DNA of 64,000 bases from Ypsolopha sequella. Lineage: Eukaryota > Arthropoda > Insecta > Lepidoptera > Ypsolophidae. The DNA is taken from contig OW204009.1 in assembly GCA_934047225.1 (NCBI GenBank), forward strand, positions 18,907,161 through 18,971,160, read 5' to 3'. Below the pieces are notes generated by a model that ran no database searches, had not been told where the DNA came from, and saw only the letters and a list, made by a program, of their open reading frames with translations. This document shows positions 45,901 to 51,647 of the stretch, piece by piece (position 1 is the first letter of the stretch; each line of letters starts with the position of its first letter). Both the position numbers and the translations under genes were made by a program.

Positions 45901-48900
45901 GCGCGGGCGTCCCGCCACGCGCATGTGTCACCACTGCGGCAAGGGCTTCCCGGTGAGTACTACTAGTGTCACTCATTGTATGTGTGTGTGTGTGTGTGTC
46001 TCGAGCAACATGTACGTAATGTGCACCGCGGGCGTCCCGCCACGCGCATGTGTAACCACTGCGGCAAGGGCTTCCCGGTGAGTACTACTAGTGTCACTCA
46101 TTGTATGTGTGTGTGTGTGTGTCTCGAGCAACATGTACGTAATGTGCACCGCGGGCGTCCCGCCACGCGCATGTGTCACCACTGCGGCAAGGGCTTCCCG
46201 GTGAGTACTACTAGTGTCACTCATTGTATGTGTGTGTGTGTGTCTCGAGCAACATGTACGTAATGTGCACCGCGGGCGTCCCGCCACGCGCATGTGTCAC
46301 CACTGCGGCAAGGGCTTCCCGGTGAGTACTACTAGTGTCACTCATTGTATGTGTGTGTGTGTGTCTCGAGCAACATGTACGTAATGTGCACCGCGGGCGT
46401 CCCGCCACGCGCATGTGTCACCACTGCGGCAAGGGCTTCCCGGTGAGTACTACTAGTGTCACTCATTGTATGTGTGTGTGTGTGTCTCGAGCAACATGTA
46501 CGTAATGTGCACCGCGGGCGTCCCGCCACGCGCATGTGTCACCACTGCGGCAAGGGCTTCCCGGTGAGTACTACTAGTGTCACTCATTGTATGTGTGTGT
46601 GTGTGTCTCGAGCAACATGTACGTAATGTGCAGCGCGGGCGTCCCGCCACGCGCATGTGTCACCACTGCGGCAAGGGCTTCCCGGTGAGTACTACTAGTG
46701 TCACTCATTGTATGTGTGTGTGTGTGTCTCGAGCAACATGTACGTAATGTGCACCGCGGGCGTCCCGCCACGCGCATGTGTCACCACTGCGGCAAGGGCT
46801 TCCCGGTGAGTACTACTAGTGTCACTCATTGTATGTGTGTGTGTGTGATTCGAGCAACATGTACGTAATGTGCACCGCGGGCGTATTGTATCCGCTGTAT
46901 TGTTTTAATTTGTTCTCTTTTGTCCCTCCGCCCGCTGTATTGTTTTAATTTGTTCTCTCTTGTCCCTCCGCCCGCTGTATTGTTTTAATTTGTTCTCTCT
47001 TGTCCCTCCGCCCGCTGTATTGTTTTAATTTGTTCTCTCTTGTCCCTCCGCCCGCTGTATTGTTTTAATTTGTTCTCTTTTGTCCCTCCGCCCGCTGTAT
47101 TGTTTTAATTTGTTCTCTTTTGTCCCTCCGCCCGCTGTATTGTTTTAATTTGTTCTCTTTTGTCCCTCCGCCCGGTGCATTGTTCTAATTTATTATTGTA
47201 GCCAGTTTATGTAAAATCGGAGACATTTTCACAATATCGAGGAATTGTTAACGTTTTTTTTTTTATGGACATGTTTAAATATCAGGGACATGTTTACAAT
47301 ATCGACGCCATTTTAACAATATCTGAGATATTTTAACAATATCAGGCCCCGTAGCACTATGTTTAATACGCGCGAAGCTACTTAGTTGAATCACAAGTGC
47401 GAGGAGTGTGACCCACTGTTTAATCCCAAAAACATCGTGTCACGCTCCTCGCACTTGTGATTCAACAAAGTTGTGTCGCGCGCGATTCACACTGTACTAC
47501 GGGTGCAAATATATGTTAAAAAAACTCAAGACAACTTAAATAAAGTACATAACTGACCGTTACAGACGAAGGTGCAGCTAGAATCCCACATCAGGTCCCA
47601 CACAGGAGAACGTCCCTACATCTGTGAACTGTGTCCCACCACCTTCTCACAACAGAGCAACTTGTACAAGCACACCAGACAGGTATGTCCCACACGAGAG
47701 TGTCGCTACATCTGTGAACTGTGTCCCACCACCTTCTCACAACAGAGCAACTTGTACAAGCACACCAGACAGGTATGTCCCACACGAGAGTGTCGCTACA
47801 TCTGTGAACTGTGTCCCACCACCTTCTCACAACAGAGCAACTTGTACAAGCACACCAGACAGGTATGTCCCACACGAGAGTGTCGCTACATCTGTGAACT
47901 GTGTCCCACCACCTTCTCACAACAGAGCAACTTGTACAAGCACACCAGACAGGTATGTCCCACACGAGAGTGTCGCTACATCTGTGAACTGTGTCCCACC
48001 ACCTTCTCACAACAGAGCAACTTGTACAAGCACACCAGACAGGTATGTCCCACACGAGAGTGTCGCTACATCTGTGAACTGTGTCCCACCACCTTCTCAC
48101 AACAGAGCAACTTGTACAAGCACACCAGACAGTTATGTCCCACACGAGAGTGTCGCTACATCTGTGAACTGTGTCCCACCACCTTCTCACAACAGAGCAA
48201 CTTGTACAAGCACACCAGACAGGTATGTCCCACACGAGAGTGTCGCTACATCTGTGAACTGTGTCCCACCACCTTCTCACAACAGAGCAACTTGTACAAG
48301 CACACCAGACAGGTATGTCCCACACGAGAGTGTCGCTACATCTGTGAACTGTGTCCCACCACCTTCTCACAACAGAGCAACTTGTACAAGCACACCAGAC
48401 AGGTATGTCCCACACGAGAGTGTCGCTACATCTGTGAACTGTGTCCCACCACCTTCTCACAACAGAGCAACTTGTACAAGCACACCAGACAGGTATGTCC
48501 CACACGAGAGTGTCGCTACATCTGTGAACTGTGTCCCACCACCTTCTCACAACAGAGCAACTTGTACAAGCACACCAGACAGGTATGTCCCACACGAGAG
48601 TGTCGCTACATCTGTGAACTGTGTCCCACCACCTTCTCACAACAGAGCAACTTGTACAAGCACACCAGACAGGTATGTCCCACACGGGAGTGTCGCTACA
48701 TCTGTGAACTGTGTCCCACCACCTTCTCACAACAGAGCAACTTGTACAAGCACACCAGACAGGTATGTCCCACACGAGAGTGTCGCTACATCTGTGAACT
48801 GTGTCCCACCACCTTCTCACAACAGAGCAACTTGTACAAGCACACCAGACAGGTATGTCCCACACGAGAGTGTCGCTACATCTGTGAACTGTGTCCCACC

Positions 48901-50481
48901 ACCTTCTCACAACAGAGCAACTTGTACAAGCACACCAGACAGGTATGTCCCACACGAGAGTGTCGCTACATCTGTGAACTGTGTCCCACCACCTTCTCAC
49001 AACAGAGCAACTTGTACAAGCACACCAGACAGGTATGTCCCACACGAGAGTGTCGCTACATCTGTGAACTGTGTCCCACCACCTTCTCACAACAGAGCAA
49101 CTTGTACAAGCACACCAGACAGGTATGTCCCACACGAGAGTGTCGCTACATCTGTGAACTGTGTCCCACCACCTTCTCACAACAGAGCAACTTGTACAAG
49201 CACACCAGACAGGTATGTCCCACACGAGAGTGTCGCTACATCTGTGAACTGTGTCCCACCACCTTCTCACAACAGAGCAACTTGTACAAGCACACCAGAC
49301 AGGTATGTCCCACACGAGAGTGTCGCTACATCTGTGAACTGTGTCCCACCACCTTCTCACAACAGAGCAACTTGTACAAGCACACCAGACAGGTATGTCC
49401 CACACGAGAGTGTCGCTACATCTGTGAACTGTGTCCCACCACCTTCTCACAACAGAGCAACTTGTACAAGCACACCAGACAGGTATGTCCCACACGAGAG
49501 TGTCGCTACATCTGTGAACTGTGTCCCACCACCTTCTCACAACAGAGCAACTTGTACAAGCACACCAGACAGGTATGTCCCACACGAGAGTGTCGCTACA
49601 TCTGTGAACTGTGTCCCACCACCTTCTCACAACAGAGCAACTTGTACAAGCACACCAGACAGGTATGTCCCACACGAGAGTGTCGCTACATCTGTGAACT
49701 GTGTCCCACCACCTTCTCACAACAGAGCAACTTGTACAAGCACACCAGACAGGTATGTCCCACACGGGAGTGTCGCTACATCTGTGAAATAATGAATTTT
49801 GTGTGGGGTATACAAAAGTTAAATTGCATGGGAAGGAAAAATTATCTTTCAATAATCACAGTCGACAGCAGCTGTACATTATTTCAATGTGGGAAATAAT
49901 ATTCGTAAATAACTTTAAAGTGATGAAGTATTGTATTCAACAGCAGTTTTTGATGTACAATTATATACATTACAGTACGTGAGTTCACTTTTATTAGTTT
50001 AAACTAAAATTTGTATATTTATAGACAGAAAAAATGCTTTCTACATCATATTTCATTACTTTTAGGTTAGAAAAAACATCATTTCTTCTATTGGAATAGA
50101 GTATAGACCTTCCTATTAGCATAGACAAAATAGATTCGTCAAATTATGTTAGGAAGAAAGCGCATGCTATCTTAGCCAATCACGAGCGCCGTTTAAACTT
50201 TGCTACTCGCCGATAATAAAAGTTGTTGATTGTTATCAGTAGCACACATTGAACCGTGACGTTAATACAACTTTGTATGTTGTAACAAACAGGTCCACCT
50301 CAATATAAAGTCGAAGCGATACAGCGCGAGGAAAGACGTCACCGTCGGGGCCCCTAGAGTCCACGTCACTGGGGCCCCTGGAGCCCCTGAAGCGCACGTC
50401 CCTAAGGCCCCCGGAGACCCGCGGACTGTGCCTGACATCAAGATATTACATTACTCACCAGACAAAGGGTTCGTTATGTGA
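24797..50481 (+). CDS. Gene B: ZAD-C2H2 zinc finger protein, 15 exons, 627 aa
   Basis: Exons: 24797-24922, 26943-27068, 28618-28789, 30774-30994, 33138-33326, 33970-34058, 35963-36085, 37611-37650, 38366-38433, 42449-42551, 44097-44209, 44284-44406, 45259-45343, 47566-47682, 50293-50481. They sum to 1884 nt, in frame from ATG to TGA. ZAD: C12/C15 (exon 1) and C54/C57 (exon 2). Residues 85-215 form an acidic then lysine-rich linker with SUMO-like sites (VKAE, VKEE, IKYE). Eleven fingers follow: C255-H276, C285-H305, C311-H332, C341-H361, C367-H388, C396-H416, C427-H450, C460-H481, C488-H509, C518-H538, C546-H567. Five are split by introns and completed in phase. By family it is a nuclear DNA-binding regulator; its target is unknown. 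Tandem arrays cover splice sites of exons 2, 9, 10, 13 and 14. Confidence 0.9.
25905..26100. mobile_element. Foldback element with about 95-bp arms
   Basis: The arms carry TTCAGTTTACATTATATA... TTATTTCCAGATA and ...CATTTATAGTCGGC, with the inverse at 26010-26100. The loop is only a few nt around GGTACAATTAAT. Non-coding. Confidence 0.78.
26202..26695 (+). mobile_element. Non-autonomous Helitron, copy 2
   Basis: Same termini as copy 1 (TCTTAAATATATAAAAC... CTAGT) and the same hairpin GGCGGAAC/GTTCGCC. It has a small internal deletion relative to copy 1 near 26610, and lies between A and T. In gene B intron 1. Confidence 0.8.
26943..27068 (+). CDS. Gene B exon 2: second half of ZAD (only complete copy)
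   Basis: The acceptor is gtgtttatag and the donor gtacta; 126 nt, phase 0/0, the same length as gene A exon 2. It contains CVCWQC (C54/C57), then SAVAFREQLR, then an amphipathic end HTYTSE. All ten copies that follow lack the SAVAFREQLR segment (30 nt), so this first copy alone encodes a normal ZAD helix. Confidence 0.9.
26943..28290 (+). repeat. 124-bp array of gene B exon 2 (1 full and 10 shortened copies)
   Basis: Each shortened unit has acceptor catgtacag, 96 nt of exon (32 codons, LCDVSPAAPRVCWQCAAT...), donor gtacta and a 28-nt spacer. All shortened copies lack the same 30 nt, so they descend from one deleted ancestor. The last copy (from about 28210) has lost its donor. The 28-nt gaps are too short to be introns, so at most non-adjacent copies could be joined. 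Confidence 0.95.
28291..28617 (+). other. Open tail after the exon 2 array, then intron
   Basis: The ZAD reading frame of the final, donor-less copy stays open to a stop at 28506 (ending LRLCEKDAKKSSIV), followed by AATAAATAAATA near 28587. This could be a ZAD-only alternative end or chance. I recognise no domain in the tail. Confidence 0.3.
28618..28789 (+). CDS. Gene B exon 3: linker
   Basis: The acceptor is actcgtcctcag and the donor gtaggt; phase 0 in, 1 out. It starts SLQEWLVRDAPRTPR and ends GRWGLDQE plus G. VKAE and VKEE resemble SUMO sites. GC-rich and clearly distinct from flanking AT-rich intron. Confidence 0.85.
28790..30773. other. Gene B intron 3
   Basis: AT-rich intron with a reversed LINE 3' end at 29165-29345 and a GGTCGGCCGCC...GGGCGGTTGATTAG block at 30460-30580 that recurs at 36560-36640. 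No coding feature. Confidence 0.5.
29165..29345 (-). mobile_element. LINE 3' end fragment
   Basis: Begins with an (ACAAG)n simple repeat, then TACTCTTTATTGTACACCA, and ends GATTTCTTCCAGACAACC. This is the reverse of the 5060-5213 type. Confidence 0.6.
30774..30994 (+). CDS. Gene B exon 4: acidic then basic linker
   Basis: The acceptor is tttaacttttag and the donor gtgagt; phase 1 in, 0 out. It reads IKYEKSSSDLGDGA..., an acidic middle (DEIDMLESEVQ), then KKTRSKTKKKVVKNARKKK, a likely bipartite nuclear localisation signal. Confidence 0.87.
31120..31335. mobile_element. Foldback element
   Basis: TACTCTATTCGCGATGTCAT and ATTCCTGTGACGTTTCATTT at the left recur inverted at the right (AAATGAAACGTCACAGGAAT ... 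GCGAATAGAGTA). About 50-bp arms, AT-rich middle, non-coding. Confidence 0.75.
31925..32240. mobile_element. Foldback element
   Basis: CCAATAAGCGCTGTTCGC at the left and GCGAATAGCGCTTATTG at the right are inverted, as are TTTTAACCTAAAACATTTAC and GTAAATGTTTTAGG inside. Imperfect long hairpin, non-coding. Confidence 0.65.
33138..33326 (+). CDS. Gene B exon 5: finger 1
   Basis: The acceptor is cccctccccccgcag and the donor gtatgt; 63 codons, phase 0/0. The finger is YKCAGCLLVFRCAATLEEHR followed by VTKH. The first 37 residues continue the linker. A 40-nt echo of the finger (RYKCAGCL) occurs in the intron at about 33367-33390. Confidence 0.92.
33970..34058 (+). CDS. Gene B exon 6: finger 2
   Basis: The acceptor is gttgcttgcag and the donor gtcagt; phase 0 in, 2 out. 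It encodes CRCPVCARALPSVEHFTRHY and KRHM. The finger is complete within the exon. Confidence 0.9.
34487..35590. repeat. 92-bp intronic tandem array, 12 copies
   Basis: The unit starts GACACACTGTACATGTCTCA and contains ACTGCGGCTGAGAAGCGTGC. Copies differ mainly at two sites (TAC/GTAGA versus TACCTAGA; GGTTTATTG versus GGTTCATTG). It lies inside gene B intron 6, away from exons, with no splice-site content. Confidence 0.95.
35963..36085 (+). CDS. Gene B exon 7: finger 3 and start of finger 4
   Basis: The acceptor is aatatgtaacag and the donor gtgagt; phase 2/2. It encodes YECGSCGQRSQERRAIQVHW with H-x4-H, then YTCDKCGQVS, needing exon 8 for its histidines. It is homologous to the first visible exon of gene C. 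Confidence 0.91.
36086..37610. other. Gene B intron 7
   Basis: Mostly a terminal-inverted-repeat element at 36838-37492. A repeat block at 36560-36640 matches 30500-30590. No coding feature. Confidence 0.5.
36838..37492. mobile_element. TIR element, about 655 bp
   Basis: The left end ATACAGTGTGTCCCTCGTAC ... GGGGTGAAACT is inverted at the right end (AGTTTCACCC ... GTACGAGGGACACACTGTAT). Imperfect TIRs of about 50 bp. No transposase is visible, so it is non-autonomous. Confidence 0.65.
37611..37650 (+). CDS. Gene B exon 8: 40-nt exon ending finger 4
   Basis: The acceptor is tttgttccag and the donor gtgagt. It encodes TVDAHRYHRDCHK, giving the H357-x3-H361 pair at exactly x12 from C344. Too short to be found by ORF length; it is supported by phase and by finger spacing. 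Confidence 0.88.
37740..38115 (+). pseudogene. RTE-like LINE 3' end fragment
   Basis: The plus strand encodes LIRRFKAAQRAMERAMFGIS then, after a frameshift, a LKWQWTGHIVA-type block and W-R. It ends GTCCAGCAGTGGACGAATAC and a (GATG)n tail. Sense-oriented in gene B intron 8. Confidence 0.7.
38366..38433 (+). CDS. Gene B exon 9: finger 5 (first of 12 tandem copies)
   Basis: The acceptor is gtatgtgtgcag and the donor gtgagt; 68 nt, phase 0 in, 2 out. It encodes ARVSCSQCDKTFSHRAGLMT then HTV; the last histidine (H388) comes from exon 10. Eleven further identical or nearly identical exons follow, and any single one would give the same frame. Two copies (starting 38762 and 38861) have ATGAAG in place of ATGACG (T to K). 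Confidence 0.9.
38366..39522 (+). repeat. 99-bp array of gene B exon 9, 12 copies
   Basis: Each unit is a complete 68-nt exon with acceptor (tgtatgtgtgcag) and donor (gtgagt), plus a 31-nt spacer. Starts are every 99 bp from 38366 to 39455. Copies are almost identical. The spacers are far shorter than a functional insect intron, and joining two copies would break frame (68 nt), so one copy per transcript is expected. Confidence 0.96.
39655..39775 (-). mobile_element. LINE 3' end fragment
   Basis: AATAATAATAATAAACACTT then TATTGCACAG, followed by GCGGACTTATTTCTGAAAGA and TCTTCCAGTCAACC. Reverse orientation of the dispersed LINE 3' end. Confidence 0.6.
40185..40400 (-). mobile_element. tRNA-derived SINE or tRNA pseudogene
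   Basis: The minus strand shows an A-box-like TAGCTCAATGGTTAGAGCA and a B-box GGTTCGATTCC. Four of five anticodon-stem pairs and the T stem form, but position 33 is C instead of T and the acceptor stem is mismatched. It is therefore not a working tRNA gene. Sequence flanks on both sides suggest a SINE. Confidence 0.7.
40440..40775 (+). mobile_element. Dispersed repeat with (TTTCTA)n tail
   Basis: Ends GCAAATAAACAATTTCTATTT and a TTTCTA microsatellite of about 5 units, the usual tail of insect non-LTR or SINE elements. The body is not recognised. Confidence 0.45.
40970..42235 (-). pseudogene. Decayed Jockey/CR1-like reverse transcriptase
   Basis: Minus: QYGFRRGKSTEDAI, FLDLKKAFDTI, GVPQGSVLGPTLFLVYINDP, then NADDT (F/YADD core). 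A frameshift at about 41785-41800, in a run of T, splits the ORF. The second frame continues WLKCNLLTLNTNKT, YLGVMIDQRFSW and the C-terminal region to a stop near 40977. The endonuclease is missing. Both catalytic aspartates survive, so decay is recent. Confidence 0.88.
42449..42551 (+). CDS. Gene B exon 10: end of finger 5 and finger 6
   Basis: The acceptor is ttgttgtacacag and the donor gtgagc; phase 2 in, 0 out. It encodes AVHKMNNSFPCAECGKVF and the helix RTSLNKHMARH. Three partial copies of its 3' half follow. Confidence 0.91.
42510..42910 (+). repeat. 111-bp array over the donor of gene B exon 10, 4 copies
   Basis: Copies 2-4 hold the exon 3' end (RTSLNKHMARHRDK) and donor gtgagc. They lack CAECGK and the acceptor: an internal deletion joins GCGGTACAC to AAGTGTTC. 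The unit is 37 codons and stays open in the coding frame to a stop at 42986. Confidence 0.93.
42987..44096. other. Gene B intron 10
   Basis: Dominated by the long inverted repeat at 43337-44005. The rest is AT-rich with nothing recognisable. Confidence 0.6.
43337..44005. mobile_element. Large palindrome (foldback element), about 300-bp arms
   Basis: AAATATTGGTGACTTTCTGC ... GGGCCCTGGG ... CACCGAGGATACGCAGTGAC ... ATCAACTTTACACCCGCGAA is repeated inverted from about 43740 to 44005 with few mismatches, around a short AT-rich centre near 43650-43720. No coding. Transcribed with gene B it would make a long double-stranded hairpin in the pre-mRNA. Confidence 0.85.
44097..44209 (+). CDS. Gene B exon 11: finger 7
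   Basis: The acceptor is gtccgccccag and the donor gtgagt; phase 0 in, 2 out. It encodes HCVECDVSFRSVCSYKRH, with the second histidine at x6 (HLRNSLKH), a wide spacing also seen in finger 6 of gene A. Confidence 0.89.
44284..44406 (+). CDS. Gene B exon 12: finger 8 and start of finger 9
   Basis: The acceptor is acaatgtccccag and the donor gtcact; phase 2/2. It encodes FVCDECGRRFANKTKLRDHI with H-x4-H, then FSCQLCGKRSKN. The intron before it is only 74 nt. Confidence 0.91.
44407..45258. other. Gene B intron 12
   Basis: 850 bp, AT-rich, with no coding or repeat element that I recognise apart from short simple runs. Confidence 0.5.
45259..45343 (+). CDS. Gene B exon 13: end of finger 9, start of finger 10
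   Basis: The acceptor is gacgtatacag and the donor gtgagt; phase 2 in, 0 out. It encodes VCLEQHVRNVHRGRPATR, then MCHHCGKGFP, needing exon 14 for its histidines. Gene C has the homologous CHHCGKGFV at the same splice position. The twelve copies behind it lack the acceptor. Confidence 0.91.
45259..46883 (+). repeat. About 121-bp array over the donor of gene B exon 13, 13 donors
   Basis: Units run from CTCGAGCA through the exon end (CACCACTGCGGCAAGGGCTT, CCCG) and donor gtgagt to a (TG)n tract of variable length, so unit length varies (about 115-127). The acceptor (tatacag) exists only before copy 1. Copies 2-4 have CGAGCAGCATG, later ones CGAGCAACATG, giving two subfamilies. A partial 14th copy ends at about 46883. 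Read-through meets a stop in copy 2. Confidence 0.95.
46884..47176. repeat. 40-bp minisatellite, about 7 copies
   Basis: The unit contains GCTGTATTGTTTTAATTTGT, then TCTCTYTTGTCCCTCCGCCC. It directly abuts the end of the exon 13 array, in intron 13. Confidence 0.93.
47370..47490. repeat. Short inverted repeat upstream of gene B exon 14
   Basis: GTTGAATCACAAGTGCGAGG and AGTGTGAC are followed after about 30 nt by the exact or near-exact inverse (GTCACGCTCCTCGCACTTGT, GATTCAAC). Weaker pairing extends outward (GCGCGAAGC/GCGCGCG). It would form a strong hairpin about 95 nt before the exon. Confidence 0.85.
47566..47682 (+). CDS. Gene B exon 14: end of finger 10, most of finger 11
   Basis: The acceptor is tgaccgttacag and the donor gtatgt; 39 codons, phase 0/0. 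It encodes TKVQLESHIRSHTGERPYIC with a classic TGERP linker, then CELCPTTFSQQSNLYKHTRQ. The last histidine of finger 11 is from exon 15 (VH). It is the first of 24 tandem copies of its 3' two thirds. Confidence 0.92.
47617..49789 (+). repeat. 90-bp array over the donor of gene B exon 14, 24 copies
   Basis: Each unit is 66 nt of exon (YICELCPTTFSQQSNLYKHT, RQ), donor gtatgt and 18 nt of intron. The period is exactly 90 with almost no divergence; one donor is mutated (GT to TT at 48133), and two copies have CGGGAG for CGAGAG. The coding frame of exon 14 runs open through all 24 units to a stop at 49899, each unit forming C-x2-C-x12-H-x4-C. Confidence 0.97.
49790..50292. other. Gene B intron 14, unique part
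   Basis: AT-rich intron after the array. The array frame ends at TAA 49897-49899. No element is recognised. Confidence 0.5.
50293..50481 (+). CDS. Gene B exon 15 (terminal): last histidine and C-terminal tail
   Basis: The acceptor is gttgtaacaaacag; 62 codons and TGA. It starts VHLNIKSKRYSARKD, supplying H567, then a degenerate GAP-rich repeat (VGAPRVH, TGAPGAP, EAHVPKAPG). It ends SPDKGFVM. A low-complexity tail without known domain. Confidence 0.86.
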   Translation, partial: VHLNIKSKRYSARKDVTVGAPRVHVTGAPGAPEAHVPKAPGDPRTVPDIKILHYSPDKGFVM

Positions 50482-51595
50482 TAGTGTTACTTCGTGATGG
50501 ACTTAACATAAGTACAGACAAATTCAAACTGGAGACGTGAAAAATAGTCAGTAATAATGGGCGTAATTATACTTTTCACAATGTTCGTTTTTAGGGTTCC
50601 GTACCCAAGAGTCCGCTCTCCGTCTGTCACCAGGCTGTATCTCATGAACCGTGATAGTTACACAGTTGAAATTTTCACAGATGATGTATTTCTGTTGCCG
50701 CTATAACAACAAATACTAAAAAACAGAATAAAATAAATATTTAAGGGGGCTCCCATACAACCGACATGTTTTTTTTGCCGCTTTTATAGATAATGGTACG
50801 GAACCCTTCGTGCGCGAGTCCAACTCGCACTTGGCCGGTTTTTTCTTAACTACTTTGTTCGCATCTCATACGGCGAGCAATATGTTCAGAACTTGTACAG
50901 ATTTTACGTATTTTATCATTCATTATTTGTTAAGTTATTTACTTGATTGGAATCATTAAAATTTTGAAACGACCCCGTAAGCGAAGTTACTGCCATTGAT
51001 TCCTGCCTCTATCATTGAGATAAGAGGCGGTATAAGAAGTATCCACTTAAATAATTTACGGTTGTATCTCTGATACAACACGCTGCATTTATCATGGAAT
51101 TTTGGTGTTTAAATCAAAATCAACGTTATATACCTATATAGTGTGTATAAATACTAAATTTCTTTGTTAAGTCTGATTTTGTTTAAGAATAAAGTTAATG
51201 TGTCTTGTTGCTTGTATCAAGTTGCAAGTAATGTGTAAAGTTGCATTATTTGACTGTTACAACTGTGTTCTAAATAGCCAGTATTTTGTTATAATAAAAG
51301 TCTACACGAATGTATGAAACTTATTCTTGAACTGATACAAATAAAATAAAATAAATGGAATCGTAGCGGAATTAAATGCTTTTTATATAACTTGAAACAT
51401 AAAGTGACTTTTTATACCTACATACTATTTAGTTTAAGAAAATATATTTTAACATGCTAAATACTCATTTATTTATACATTTACATGAACAATTATAAGC
51501 ACTTATAATGTATTTTGTAACGAGTATGTTTTGTGCAATAAAACTACTATTTACCGATTATGTTTTTATTTATATTATAATCACACGTCTTGCAT
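50482..51595 (+). other. Gene B 3' UTR region and B/C convergent spacer
   Basis: Contains candidate plus-strand poly(A) signals AATAAA at 51188, 51293 and 51537, and a dispersed repeat at 50593-50846. The minus-strand signal of gene C is TTTATT at 51565-51570. The two 3' UTRs may therefore meet or overlap by tens of bases. Confidence 0.6.
50593..50846 (+). mobile_element. Dispersed GGGTTCCGTACC...CGCACTTGGCCGG element
   Basis: Starts TTAGGGTTCCGTACCCAAGA and ends GTCCAACTCGCACTTGGCCG plus a T run. A common lepidopteran interspersed repeat as I recall it. Non-coding, in the presumed 3' UTR of gene B; a fragment is at 6262-6312. Confidence 0.7.
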
Positions 51596-51647
51596 TCAGT
51601 TAGTTTGTGGCAGATTCTTCTTGTGCAGCAGCTTTGTGTGCGTGTAC
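51596..51647 (-). CDS. Gene C terminal exon
   Basis: The acceptor is tatcgttccag; phase-in 2. It encodes YTHTKLLHKKNLPQTN and TGA at 51596. It gives the H-x4-H of finger 9. A poly(A) signal (TTTATT on the plus strand) lies 26-31 nt downstream. Only 17 codons, but spacing and phase are exact. Confidence 0.87.

Noticed and set aside
47591..49852. Minus ORF of 753 codons and plus ORF of 722 codons in a second frame
   Set aside because: Shadows of the 90-bp array; only the frame with YICELC encodes fingers.
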